Part shown: positions 9,198 to 17,148 of the stretch, piece by piece | Numbering within the stretch: the first letter of the stretch is position 1 | How the letters are laid out: each line of letters starts with the position of its first letter | Source of the DNA: an uncultured Prevotella sp. | GTDB taxonomy: Bacteria > Bacteroidota > Bacteroidia > Bacteroidales > Bacteroidaceae | Direction of reading: 5' to 3' | Assembly: GCA_900540375.1 (NCBI GenBank) | Contig: UQFS01000022.1 | Coordinates: 1-58,829 of the forward strand | DNA: 58,829 bases | Notes under the pieces: generated by a model | Told to the model about the DNA's origin: nothing | Database searches by the model: none | Seen by the model: the letters and a program-made list of their open reading frames with translations, nothing else | Translations under genes and position numbers: made by a program

Positions 9198-10090
9198 AGT
9201 GTTTGCGTCTGCTGTTGGTATTCTTCAGCATGGTCATGGTGCTGTCATTCACGGTGAGTTGTAAACCCTCTGTACCCAGTACCTTCATCTCGCCCGGCGA
9301 TATGGAGGATCTGCTCTATGATTATAACATGGCTGATGCCATGGCAGAGCAAGCTAAGGGCAACTACGCTGAGAATGTCGTCGCTTATCGCACTGCTGTT
9401 TTGAAGAAATATGGTGTCACGCAGGAGAAGTTTGATACCTCGATGGTTTATTACATGCGTCACGCCGATCAGCTCCACACCATCTATGAACATGTAGCAC
9501 AGCGTCTACAGGACAAGTCACAAGAGCTCGGCTCCTCTGTGGGTACGGCTGGCGCTTTTACTGCTAATGGCGATACCACTGACATTTGGAGAGAGAGCAA
9601 CTCTGTGGTGCTCATCCCGAATGAACCCTACAACCTTTACTCTTTCTTGATAAAAGCAGACAGCGCATTTCATAAGGGTGACACTTTTGTCTTAAACTTC
9701 CAAAGTGATTTCATCTATCAGGATGGAGCAAGAGATGGTGTCGTGGTGCTGTCACTGGTTTATCGCAACGACAGCATTGCACAGCGAGTAATGCATTTCT
9801 CCAGTTCGTCGAAGTATGATCTTTCTATCGATGATCCTAATTCTTTGGGAATCAAAGAGGTGAAAGGCTTCTTCCTCTTGGCACGAAACAATGACATGAA
9901 CAGCTCGATGACAACACTGAAGATGGCATGTGTCAGCCACATCCACCTCTTTAGAGTGCACGCTACGAAGAATGCTGCCGGAAATTCTGCTGCTGGTGCA
10001 ACCGGACCCAATGCCCCCGGTGGCTCTCCGCAGCCTAGGCCTGCAAATGTGCAAATGCAGATGGCACCGGATACAATGCGAAAGCAGTGA
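9194..10090 (+). CDS. DUF4296 domain lipoprotein
   Basis: A 298-residue predicted lipoprotein. The signal peptide ends in FTVSC (Cys at about residue 23), so the mature N-terminus would be lipidated. The start of the mature part (SPGDMEDLLYDYNMADAMAEQ and a later KYGVTQEKFDTSMVYY) is the DUF4296 pattern, a small helical domain of unknown function in Bacteroidetes. The C-terminal part is longer than the bare domain and ends in a Pro/Ala/Gly-rich tail. It overlaps lspA by 4 bases, which fits a lipoprotein made together with its processing peptidase. No enzyme motif is seen. Confidence 0.85.
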   Translation: MKCLRLLLVFFSMVMVLSFTVSCKPSVPSTFISPGDMEDLLYDYNMADAMAEQAKGNYAENVVAYRTAVLKKYGVTQEKFDTSMVYYMRHADQLHTIYEHVAQRLQDKSQELGSSVGTAGAFTANGDTTDIWRESNSVVLIPNEPYNLYSFLIKADSAFHKGDTFVLNFQSDFIYQDGARDGVVVLSLVYRNDSIAQRVMHFSSSSKYDLSIDDPNSLGIKEVKGFFLLARNNDMNSSMTTLKMACVSHIHLFRVHATKNAAGNSAAGATGPNAPGGSPQPRPANVQMQMAPDTMRKQ

Positions 10091-10095
10091 TGATG

Positions 10096-10168
10096 ACAAT
10101 TCATCATTCAGAATTCATCACTCAACATTTTTTTCATTCAACATTTAACATTCATCATTCAACATTTC
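10096..10168. repeat. Low-complexity ATTCAACATT-type repeat
   Basis: Between the DUF4296 gene and nadC the sequence is a run of near-identical 7-10 base words (ATTCATCATT, CATTCAACATT, ACATTTAACATT). Such strings occur between genes in many Bacteroides and Prevotella genomes. They can be translated in frame with nadC, which creates a false N-terminal extension rich in His, Phe and Thr. Confidence 0.65.
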
Positions 10169-10173
10169 ATATT

Positions 10174-11022
10174 ATGTTATCAGTAGATCAATTAGAGGAC
10201 AAACTCATCGACTTGGCTTTTGCTGAGGATATCGGTGATGGAGACCATACTACTTTATGCTGTATCCCTGAGGATGCCATGGGCAGGAGCCATCTGCTTA
10301 TCAAGGAAGACGGTATACTTGCCGGTGTTGAGGTAGCAAAGAAGGTATTTGAACGTTTCGATCCTACTCTGAAGGTAGAAGTGCTCATCGGTGATGGCCT
10401 GCCGGTGAAGAAAGGCGACATTGCTATGATCGTTTCGGGTAAGACTCGTTCGCTTTTACAGACTGAGCGCTTGATGCTCAACATCATGCAGCGCATGAGC
10501 GGTATCGCTACGATGACCCATAAGTATGTGGAGCGTATCGCCGGCACTGGCTGTCATGTCCTCGACACTCGCAAGACCACACCGGGTATGCGCATGTTGG
10601 AGAAGCAAGCCGTGAAACTTGGTGGTGGCATGAACCATCGTATTGGTCTTTTTGATATGATTCTGTTGAAGGACAACCATATCGATTTCGCTGGTGGAAT
10701 TGCCAATGCTATCGATCGCTGCCATCAATACTTGAAAGATAAGCATCTCGACCTGAAGATTGAGATTGAGGTACGCAACTTCGATGAGTTGCAGCAAGTA
10801 CTGGACAAGGGTGGTGTTAACCGCATCATGCTTGACAACTTCTCTGTACCTGACACCAAGAAGGCCGTGGACATCATTAACCATCGCTTTGAGACTGAGT
10901 CTTCCGGAGGTATCACCTATGACACGATTCGGAACTATGCCGAGCAGGGAGTAGACTTCATCAGTGTAGGTGCGCTGACACACAGCGTCAAAGGCCTTGA
11001 CATGAGCTTTAAGGCGTGTTGA
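10174..11022 (+). CDS. nadC: Nicotinate-nucleotide pyrophosphorylase, carboxylating (NadC)
   Basis: Quinolinate phosphoribosyltransferase, 282 residues, which makes nicotinate mononucleotide from quinolinate and PRPP in de novo NAD synthesis. Diagnostic motifs are AEDIGDGDHTT near the N-terminus, LNIMQRMSGIAT, DTRKTTPGMR, the GGGMNHRIGLFDMILLKDNH stretch and the late SVGALTHSVKGLDMS phosphate-binding segment. The ATG at 10174 (MLSVDQLED) is chosen; an upstream ATG at 10087 would add 29 residues encoded by the low-complexity repeat, which looks artefactual. The C69 dipeptidase gene follows after 17 bases. Confidence 0.96.
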   Translation: MLSVDQLEDKLIDLAFAEDIGDGDHTTLCCIPEDAMGRSHLLIKEDGILAGVEVAKKVFERFDPTLKVEVLIGDGLPVKKGDIAMIVSGKTRSLLQTERLMLNIMQRMSGIATMTHKYVERIAGTGCHVLDTRKTTPGMRMLEKQAVKLGGGMNHRIGLFDMILLKDNHIDFAGGIANAIDRCHQYLKDKHLDLKIEIEVRNFDELQQVLDKGGVNRIMLDNFSVPDTKKAVDIINHRFETESSGGITYDTIRNYAEQGVDFISVGALTHSVKGLDMSFKAC

Positions 11023-11039
11023 AAATAAATAAGAACACT

Positions 11040-12698
11040 ATGAAAATCAAATCCCGTATTTTGGGCATCACCTTGGCAGCACTTGTTATGGGTGCAACAC
11101 AGGGTGAGGCTTGTACTAATTTTATTGTAGGAAAGAAAGCGTCTGTCGATGGTTCCGTCATCTGCAGCTACAATGCCGACGACTATGGCATGTTCATAGG
11201 CTTGGCACATTATGCTGCCAGGACACATAAAAAGGGTGAGATGCGTGACATCGTGGATTGGGATACACATAAATATATTGGTAAGATTCCTGAGGCTCCC
11301 GTCACCTATAATGTTATCGGCAACATCAATGAGTTTCAAGTAACCATTGGTGAGACTACTTATGGCGGTCGTGAGGAGATGGTCAATCCGGATGGAGGCA
11401 TTGACTATGGCTCGCTGATCTATCTCGGCTTGCAGCGCTCACGTACTGCACGCGAAGCCATCAAGGTGATGACAACGCTGGCTCAGACCTATGGCTACTG
11501 CTCTGAAGGTGAGACGTTCACCATCTGTGATCCTAACGAAGCATGGATCATGGAAATGCAGGGTAAAGGAAAAGGAGAGAAGGGTGTCGTTTGGGTGGCA
11601 CAGCGTATTCCTGACGATGCTATCTGTGGCCATGCCAATCAAAGTCGTATTGGTAAGTTTAATATGAAGGACAAGAACAATGTGATGTATGCCAAGGATG
11701 TGGTTGCTTTCGCCCGTAAGGAAGGTTGGTTCCATGGTAAGGATGCCGACTTCAACTGGAAGATGACTTACGCTAAGCCTGACTTTAGTGGTCGCCGCAT
11801 CTGTGATGCCCGTGTTTGGTCGTTCTTCAACCGCTACGCCAAGGGGATGGACAAATATCTGCCTTGGGCTCTTGGCAAAGACTCTACAGCAGAGGATATG
11901 CCTTTGTGGGTGAAACCTACTCGAAAGCTGTGTGTGCAAGATGTACAGGTGGCTATGCGTGACCATTACGAGGGAACTCTGATGGCTATTGATTCCACTG
12001 ACATTGGTGGAGGTATTTGGCAGATGCCATACCGTCCCACACCTCTTTTCTATGAGGTGAACGGAAAGAAATACTTCAACGAGCGTCCGACCAGTACTCA
12101 GCAGACAGGTTTCACTTTCGTCTCTCAGATGCGGGCATGGCTGCCGCGTAAAGTGGGTGGCGTGCTGTGGTTTGGTAACGATGATGGCAATATGGTAGCC
12201 TACACACCGATTTATTGTGGAAATACAGTCCAGCCGGAATGTTATAACACACCAGGTGCCGACGCGCTTACCTTTTCAATGAAGAATGCCTATTGGGTAT
12301 GCAACTGGGTGAGCAATATGGTCTATCCACGTTATTCACAAATGTTCCCAAGCCTGAAGGCTGTCCGAGATTCTTTGGAGCAGAGTTATTTTGCCCGTCA
12401 AAAAGAAGTGGAAGACAAGGCTGTGGCTATGGCCTCCACAGACGAAGACGCTGCCGTACGTTATCTTAACGACTACAGCAACACCGTAGCTCAGCAAATG
12501 CTGGCTCGATGGAAGCAACTTGCCTTCTATCTGATTGTGAAATACAATGATATGACGGTGAAGCCGGAGAAAGACGGAAAATTCTTGTGTACACCGGAAG
12601 GTATCGGAGTAGCAGTGAAGCGCCCAGGCTATCCAGAAACTTATCGTGAACAAATCGTTAAGCAAACAGGCGACCGTTATGAGGTTCCCGCTAAGTAG
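11040..12698 (+). CDS. C69-family dipeptidase (PepD-like), secreted
   Basis: A 552-residue N-terminal nucleophile hydrolase of peptidase family C69. A signal sequence (KIKSRILGITLAALVMGATQ) is followed by GEACTNFIVGKKAS; in this family the Cys exposed after processing is the catalytic nucleophile, and CTNF is the expected new N-terminus. Other family marks are DGSVICSYNADDYG, the GGREEMVNPDGGIDYGSLIYLGLQ-like region and the ARxEGWFHGKDADFNW region. It probably cleaves dipeptides in the periplasm. The start is taken at MKIKSRI (11040), not the ATG 24 bases upstream inside the nadC end. A strong terminator follows. Confidence 0.9.
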   Translation: MKIKSRILGITLAALVMGATQGEACTNFIVGKKASVDGSVICSYNADDYGMFIGLAHYAARTHKKGEMRDIVDWDTHKYIGKIPEAPVTYNVIGNINEFQVTIGETTYGGREEMVNPDGGIDYGSLIYLGLQRSRTAREAIKVMTTLAQTYGYCSEGETFTICDPNEAWIMEMQGKGKGEKGVVWVAQRIPDDAICGHANQSRIGKFNMKDKNNVMYAKDVVAFARKEGWFHGKDADFNWKMTYAKPDFSGRRICDARVWSFFNRYAKGMDKYLPWALGKDSTAEDMPLWVKPTRKLCVQDVQVAMRDHYEGTLMAIDSTDIGGGIWQMPYRPTPLFYEVNGKKYFNERPTSTQQTGFTFVSQMRAWLPRKVGGVLWFGNDDGNMVAYTPIYCGNTVQPECYNTPGADALTFSMKNAYWVCNWVSNMVYPRYSQMFPSLKAVRDSLEQSYFARQKEVEDKAVAMASTDEDAAVRYLNDYSNTVAQQMLARWKQLAFYLIVKYNDMTVKPEKDGKFLCTPEGIGVAVKRPGYPETYREQIVKQTGDRYEVPAK

Positions 12699-12717
12699 TA
12701 GAGAAGAATTTCTAAGT

Positions 12718-12749
12718 AACAGACGAATTTTGTAGAGCGTCTGTTTTAA
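12718..12749 (+). terminator. First hairpin downstream of C69 gene
   Basis: AACAGACG (12718-12725) pairs with CGTCTGTT (12738-12745) around 12 bases, and a TTTT tract overlaps the right arm. It is terminator-like. Its left arm could also pair with the left arm of the next hairpin, since both downstream arms contain CGTCTG. Confidence 0.55.
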
Positions 12750-12758
12750 CATAAAAAT

Positions 12759-12807
12759 AAACGTCTGAGATGGTTCCCCTTTATAAGGAAATATCTCAGA
12801 CGTTTTT
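12759..12807. terminator. Terminator between C69 gene and rpiB
   Basis: AAACGTCTGAGA (12759-12770) and TCTCAGACGTTT (12794-12805) form a perfect 12-bp stem with a 23-base loop, with a T run at 12803-12807 on the plus strand and an A-rich stretch on the other side. It sits between converging genes and could end transcription from both. Confidence 0.8.
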
Positions 12808-12872
12808 CTTGTAGGGTTGTTATATATTGTTACAACTCAATTTTTTCTTTTGGCAATTGAAGTTTTTTCAAA

Positions 12873-13322
12873 TCATTTCTCTGGAGCCAAAGGGATCTTC
12901 TTGACGCGGCGCTCATGGCGACCTCCTTCAAAGTCCGTAGAGAAGAATACATCCATAATCTTTTTAGCCATGTCTTCATCAATGAAACGACCGGGCATGA
13001 CCAAAACGTTTGCGTTATTGTGTTGTCGGATGAGGCGGGTTACCTCCGGAATCCAGCATAGTCCGGCACGGATACCCTGATGCTTATTGAGCGTCATTGC
13101 CAGACCTTCTCCGGAACCACAGATGCCGATGCCTGGATAGACTTCGCCTGACTCAATACCTCGTGCAAGAGCATGACCAAAATCGGGGTAGTCGCAACTC
13201 TCCTCAGTGAAAGTACCATAATCTTTATAAGGCATGTTACGCTCATCAAGGTATTTCTTGACGTACTGCTTCAAGGCAAAGCCGGCATGATCACTTGCCA
13301 GTCCTACTGTTTTAATTTCCAT
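12873..13322 (-). CDS. rpiB: Ribose-5-phosphate isomerase B
   Basis: A 149-residue RpiB/LacA-type sugar-phosphate isomerase interconverting ribose 5-phosphate and ribulose 5-phosphate. ASDHAGF (residues 9-15), DYPDFGHA and GICGSGEG (Cys68 as the expected general base) are the family signatures, and RQHNNANVLVMPGR follows. It is the last gene of the arabinose/pentose cluster, 100 bases after transketolase with a hairpin between them. Its position supports a role in balancing pentose phosphates made from arabinose. Confidence 0.95.
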   Translation of the reverse strand: MEIKTVGLASDHAGFALKQYVKKYLDERNMPYKDYGTFTEESCDYPDFGHALARGIESGEVYPGIGICGSGEGLAMTLNKHQGIRAGLCWIPEVTRLIRQHNNANVLVMPGRFIDEDMAKKIMDVFFSTDFEGGRHERRVKKIPLAPEK

Positions 13323-13369
13323 CTCGCGTGTTTTTATATTTTAGAATTAATGTGTATATAACGTCAAAT

Positions 13370-13396
13370 GAGCAATGGTATTGTCTACCATTGCTC
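13370..13396 (-). promoter_or_regulatory. Intercistronic hairpin, tkt-rpiB
   Basis: GAGCAATGGTA (13370-13380) and TACCATTGCTC (13386-13396) are perfect 11-bp arms around a 5-base loop. On the minus strand no T run follows, so it is more like an RNA-stabilising or processing hairpin between tkt and rpiB than a full terminator. Confidence 0.6.
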
Positions 13397-13422
13397 ATCT
13401 TTTATTTATATACTGCAGTTCA

Positions 13423-15447
13423 TTACTTGACTAAGAAGGCTTTCACCTGCTTGTAGACATTCTCACCGGTATATCCGAGCTTCTCATCGAGCACTTTGTA
13501 AGGTGCAGAGAAGCCAAAGCCCTTCATGCCATAGATACGGCTGTTGGGGCCGATACCTACCAAGCCTTCGAGAGTGACGGGCAGTCCGGCTGTCATACCG
13601 AACTTCTTGACGTCGTAGGGGAGAACACTCTCCTGATACTCTTTCGACTGACGACGGAAGAGTCCCTCAGAAGGAGCACTGACCACACGCACCTTGATGC
13701 CGTCAGCACGAAGGGCAGCACAACCTGCTTCAAGCGTGGAAACCTCAGAACCGCTGGCAACGAGGATGACATCAGGATTCTCATCTGAGCCTGCTACGAT
13801 GTAGGCACCCTTGCGAGCCTGCTGATAATCATTGCCCTCGGGCAGCTTGGCAATACCCTGACGTGAGAAAATCAGTGCAGTCGGAGTGTCTATGTTCTCC
13901 ATGGCCATCTCCCAGCATACTGTAGTCTCATCAGCATCAGCCGGACGGAATACACGCACGCTGTCTTGTCCCTTGTGGTTCTGCAGCTTCTCCATCAAGC
14001 GGATCTGTGCTTCCTGCTCAACAGGCTCATGAGTAGGTCCATCCTCACCGACACGGAATGCGTCGTGGGTCCAAATGAACTTCACGGGTACGCCCATCAG
14101 TGCTGCCAAACGAACAGCAGGCTTCATGTAGTCAGAGAATACGAAGAAGGTACCGCAAGCAGCGATGACACCGCCATGGAGCATCATACCAATGCACATG
14201 TCAGCCATCGTCAACTCAGCAACACCAGCCTGGAAGAAGGCACCCGAGAAGTCACCTTTCTTCAGCGAGTGAGTCTGCTTCAAGAAGCCGTCGGTCTTGT
14301 CAGAGTTTGACAGGTCGGCAGAGGCGCAGATCATATTAGGTACTTGCTTAGCAAGCTCTGCCAAGCAAGCTGAAGAAGCGGCGCGTGTTGCGGAGCCTTC
14401 TTTCTGCTGTACCTTGCTCCAGTCGATCTTTGGTGCCTTGCCGGAGAACCATGTATCCATCAAAGCTTTCTTTTCAGGATTGGCCTTAGCCCACTCTGCT
14501 TCCTCAGCGTGGCGTGCTGCAACAATCTTCTTCAACTCCTCACGACGGTCGGCATAGAGTTTCTTTACATCATCAAAGATGACAAATGGATTCTCAGGAT
14601 CACCTCCTAAGTGCTTGATGGTGTTGATGTAAGCGCCATCGCCTAAAGGAGCGCCGTGGGTCTTCACGTTGTGCTCATAGCTTGTGCCGTCAGCTTTCAC
14701 GGCACCACGACCCATGATCGTCTTGCCAATGATGAGGGTAGGACGCTCTTTCTCTGCCAAAGCTGCGTCCAATGCCTTGCGGATCTCTGCTACATCATTG
14801 CCATTGATCTCGATGACATTCCAATCCCATGCACGATATTTGGCAGCAGTGTCCTCGTTCATGACATCTTTGGTCTCTGTAGACAGCTGAATGTCATTGG
14901 AGTCGTAGAACATGATGAGATTGTCAAGACCTAAAGTGCCGGCAATGCGGCCTATACCTTGTGAGATTTCCTCTTCAACAGCACCATCGGAGATATAACA
15001 ATAGATATGATGGTGCATCATCACGCTGCCCAAACGTGCTTCGAGGAATTTCTCTGCGACAGCGGAACCTGCTGCGATAGCATGGCCTTGGCCCAAAGGA
15101 CCGGAGGAGTTCTCGATGCCATGCATCACATCGAGCTCGGGGTGACCCGGACAGGGAGAACCCCACTGACGGAATTGCTTGATGTCTTCGAGTGAGAACT
15201 TGCCCTGGAGCGTCAGTGCGCTATAGAGCATCGGGCTCATGTGGCCTGGATCCAAATAGAAACGGTCGCGACCTGTCCATGTGGGATCTTCGGGATCATA
15301 GACCAAGTACTCGCTGAAGAGTACATTGATAAAGTCTGCACCTCCCATAGCACCTCCAGGGTGGCCAGAGTTAGCTTTCTCAACCATCGAAGCAGCCAGA
15401 ATACGGATATTGTCGGCTGCGCGATTCATCAATTGAATGTCGTTCAT
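13423..15447 (-). CDS. tkt: Transketolase
   Basis: A 674-residue thiamine-diphosphate enzyme moving two-carbon units between ketoses and aldoses in the non-oxidative pentose phosphate pathway. Seen are SGHPGGAMGG (His29), GPLGQGHAIAAGSA, the thiamine-diphosphate/Mg motif YISDGAVEEE (Asp154) continuing to FYDSNDIQ, the pyrimidine-domain FVFSDYMKPAVRLAALM, and GEDGPTHEPVEQ. Length is normal for the family. It is 32 bases downstream of araB, which places it in the arabinose unit, where it would use xylulose 5-phosphate and ribose 5-phosphate made by AraBAD and RpiB. Confidence 0.97.
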   Translation of the reverse strand: MNDIQLMNRAADNIRILAASMVEKANSGHPGGAMGGADFINVLFSEYLVYDPEDPTWTGRDRFYLDPGHMSPMLYSALTLQGKFSLEDIKQFRQWGSPCPGHPELDVMHGIENSSGPLGQGHAIAAGSAVAEKFLEARLGSVMMHHHIYCYISDGAVEEEISQGIGRIAGTLGLDNLIMFYDSNDIQLSTETKDVMNEDTAAKYRAWDWNVIEINGNDVAEIRKALDAALAEKERPTLIIGKTIMGRGAVKADGTSYEHNVKTHGAPLGDGAYINTIKHLGGDPENPFVIFDDVKKLYADRREELKKIVAARHAEEAEWAKANPEKKALMDTWFSGKAPKIDWSKVQQKEGSATRAASSACLAELAKQVPNMICASADLSNSDKTDGFLKQTHSLKKGDFSGAFFQAGVAELTMADMCIGMMLHGGVIAACGTFFVFSDYMKPAVRLAALMGVPVKFIWTHDAFRVGEDGPTHEPVEQEAQIRLMEKLQNHKGQDSVRVFRPADADETTVCWEMAMENIDTPTALIFSRQGIAKLPEGNDYQQARKGAYIVAGSDENPDVILVASGSEVSTLEAGCAALRADGIKVRVVSAPSEGLFRRQSKEYQESVLPYDVKKFGMTAGLPVTLEGLVGIGPNSRIYGMKGFGFSAPYKVLDEKLGYTGENVYKQVKAFLVK

Positions 15448-15479
15448 AATATAATATAGTAAGTGATAAGACCTTGTTT

Positions 15480-17078
15480 TTATTTTGCTGCCTTATACTT
15501 GACAGCTGTTTTTTCTATTTCAAGTCCATGCTTATAGGCTTCGATATATGCGTCGAACCCGGCCACATCCTCAGGTGTCGGGCTGATCTCTGTACCAGTG
15601 TTGCCGACAAAGACACGCTCATCAAGGAAGTCTGGCAGGCTCTGACCCTGCTGACGGTGGATGCAATAAGAAGCTAACAGGGCAATACCCCAGGCACCAC
15701 CCTCACCGGCTGTCTCCATGACAGAGATCGGAGAGTTGAGAGCCGCAGCAAGGATGCGCTGACCTACACCTTTCGTAGTGAAATAACCGCCATGACCAGT
15801 GATGCGGTCTACGGAGACTTTCTCGTCTTTGAATAGAATGTCGTTGCCAATTTTCAGCACGCCGACAGCAGCATAGAGCTGTGTGCGCATGAAGTTGGCA
15901 AGCGTAAAGTTATCGTTAGCGGCACGCACAAAGAGGGGACGGCCGTCAGCAAGTCCTGCAACGGGCTCACCCGATACATAGTTGTAGGAGAGAAGACCAC
16001 CGCAGTCAGCATCACCTTCAAGCGCAACGTTGAACAGACGTGTGTAGAGCTCGTTGGTATTCTGCTTGACTCCTAACATCTCGGCATATTCATCGAAGAT
16101 GTTCACCCAGGCGTTGATCTCGGAAGTACAGTTGTTGCAGTGTACCATGGCCACAGGAAGCCCGTCAGGAGTGGTGACGATGTCAATGACCGAATAGGGC
16201 TTGGAAAGATTCTTCTCCAACACAATCATGGAGAATGAGGATGTGCCGGCGGATACATTTCCGGTACGAACCTTTACTGCATTGGTGGCTGCCATACCTG
16301 TTCCTGCATCACCTTCCGGTGGACAGAAAGGGACGCCAGCCTGCAGGTGACCGGAGACATCCAAGAGTTTGGCACCTTCTTCGGTAAGCGCTCCTGACTC
16401 TTCACCAGCTACCAACACCTTTGGCAGAATATCGGCAAGATGCCAGGACAGATGCTTAGGGGCGATAAGTTTTTCAAACTTCTCGATTATCGCCGCATCG
16501 AATTGTTTAGTCTCCGGGTCAATAGGAATCATACCGGAAGCATCACCGATGCCAAGTACTTTCTTGCCTGTGAGCTGCCAATGGATATATCCTGCAAGTG
16601 TCGTGAGATATTTGATGCTATTGACATGGCTCTCACCATTGAGGATAGCCTGATAAAGATGAGAGATGCTCCAACGAAGAGGAATGTTGAAGTTGAACAG
16701 TTTGGAGAGTTCCTCAGCTGCCTGTCCTGTGTTGGTGTTGCGCCAAGTACGGAACGGAACGAGGATCTTATCGTCCTCGCCAAATGGCATGTAGCCGTGC
16801 ATCATGGCGCTGATGCCAATAGCTGCGAGCCGAGTGATCTCTATGCCATATTGCTCTTTGACATTTTGGCGAAGAGAGGCATAGCAGTCTTGAAGACCTT
16901 CCCATATAGCCTGAATGCTATAGGTCCACAGTCCGTTGATGAGTTGGTTCTCCCACGTGTGACTGCCTTGCGCGATAGGCTTGTTCTCCTCGTCAACCAA
17001 TACGGCTTTGATACGTGTAGATCCAAATTCGATACCGAGAACGGCACGACCGGATTCTATGATTGTTTGAGCGTTCAT
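15480..17078 (-). CDS. araB: FGGY-family carbohydrate kinase, probable L-ribulokinase
   Basis: A 532-residue FGGY sugar kinase. The N-terminal phosphate-binding motif is GIEFGSTRIKAVLVD (residues 15-29); RTWRNTNTGQAAEEL, GDASGMIPID, a PEGDAGTGMAATNAV segment and C-terminal ITGHGGYFTT and AGEGGAWGIALLA follow. It is not closely like E. coli AraB; it matches the AraB type used in Bacteroides arabinose operons. Position between araA and transketolase supports phosphorylation of L-ribulose; xylulokinase-type activity is the main alternative. It follows araA by 70 bases, with a perfect hairpin in the gap. Confidence 0.85.
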   Translation of the reverse strand: MNAQTIIESGRAVLGIEFGSTRIKAVLVDEENKPIAQGSHTWENQLINGLWTYSIQAIWEGLQDCYASLRQNVKEQYGIEITRLAAIGISAMMHGYMPFGEDDKILVPFRTWRNTNTGQAAEELSKLFNFNIPLRWSISHLYQAILNGESHVNSIKYLTTLAGYIHWQLTGKKVLGIGDASGMIPIDPETKQFDAAIIEKFEKLIAPKHLSWHLADILPKVLVAGEESGALTEEGAKLLDVSGHLQAGVPFCPPEGDAGTGMAATNAVKVRTGNVSAGTSSFSMIVLEKNLSKPYSVIDIVTTPDGLPVAMVHCNNCTSEINAWVNIFDEYAEMLGVKQNTNELYTRLFNVALEGDADCGGLLSYNYVSGEPVAGLADGRPLFVRAANDNFTLANFMRTQLYAAVGVLKIGNDILFKDEKVSVDRITGHGGYFTTKGVGQRILAAALNSPISVMETAGEGGAWGIALLASYCIHRQQGQSLPDFLDERVFVGNTGTEISPTPEDVAGFDAYIEAYKHGLEIEKTAVKYKAAK

Positions 17079-17102
17079 TTGGTTTCTTTCTTAATGTCAT
17101 AT

Positions 17103-17132
17103 CCGGCAATGCTCGAAGACGAGCATTGCCGG
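17103..17132 (-). promoter_or_regulatory. Intercistronic hairpin, araA-araB
   Basis: CCGGCAATGCTCG (17103-17115) and CGAGCATTGCCGG (17120-17132) are perfect 13-bp arms around AAGA. No T run follows on the minus strand. Such stable hairpins between cistrons often protect the upstream message end and lower downstream expression, so araA could be more abundant than araB. Confidence 0.7.
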
Positions 17133-17148
17133 AATACAACGGTTTGAG

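Noticed and set aside
10087..10173. N-terminal extension of NadC
   Set aside because: The 29 residues come from the ATTCAACATT-type repeat and are unlike any NadC N-terminus.
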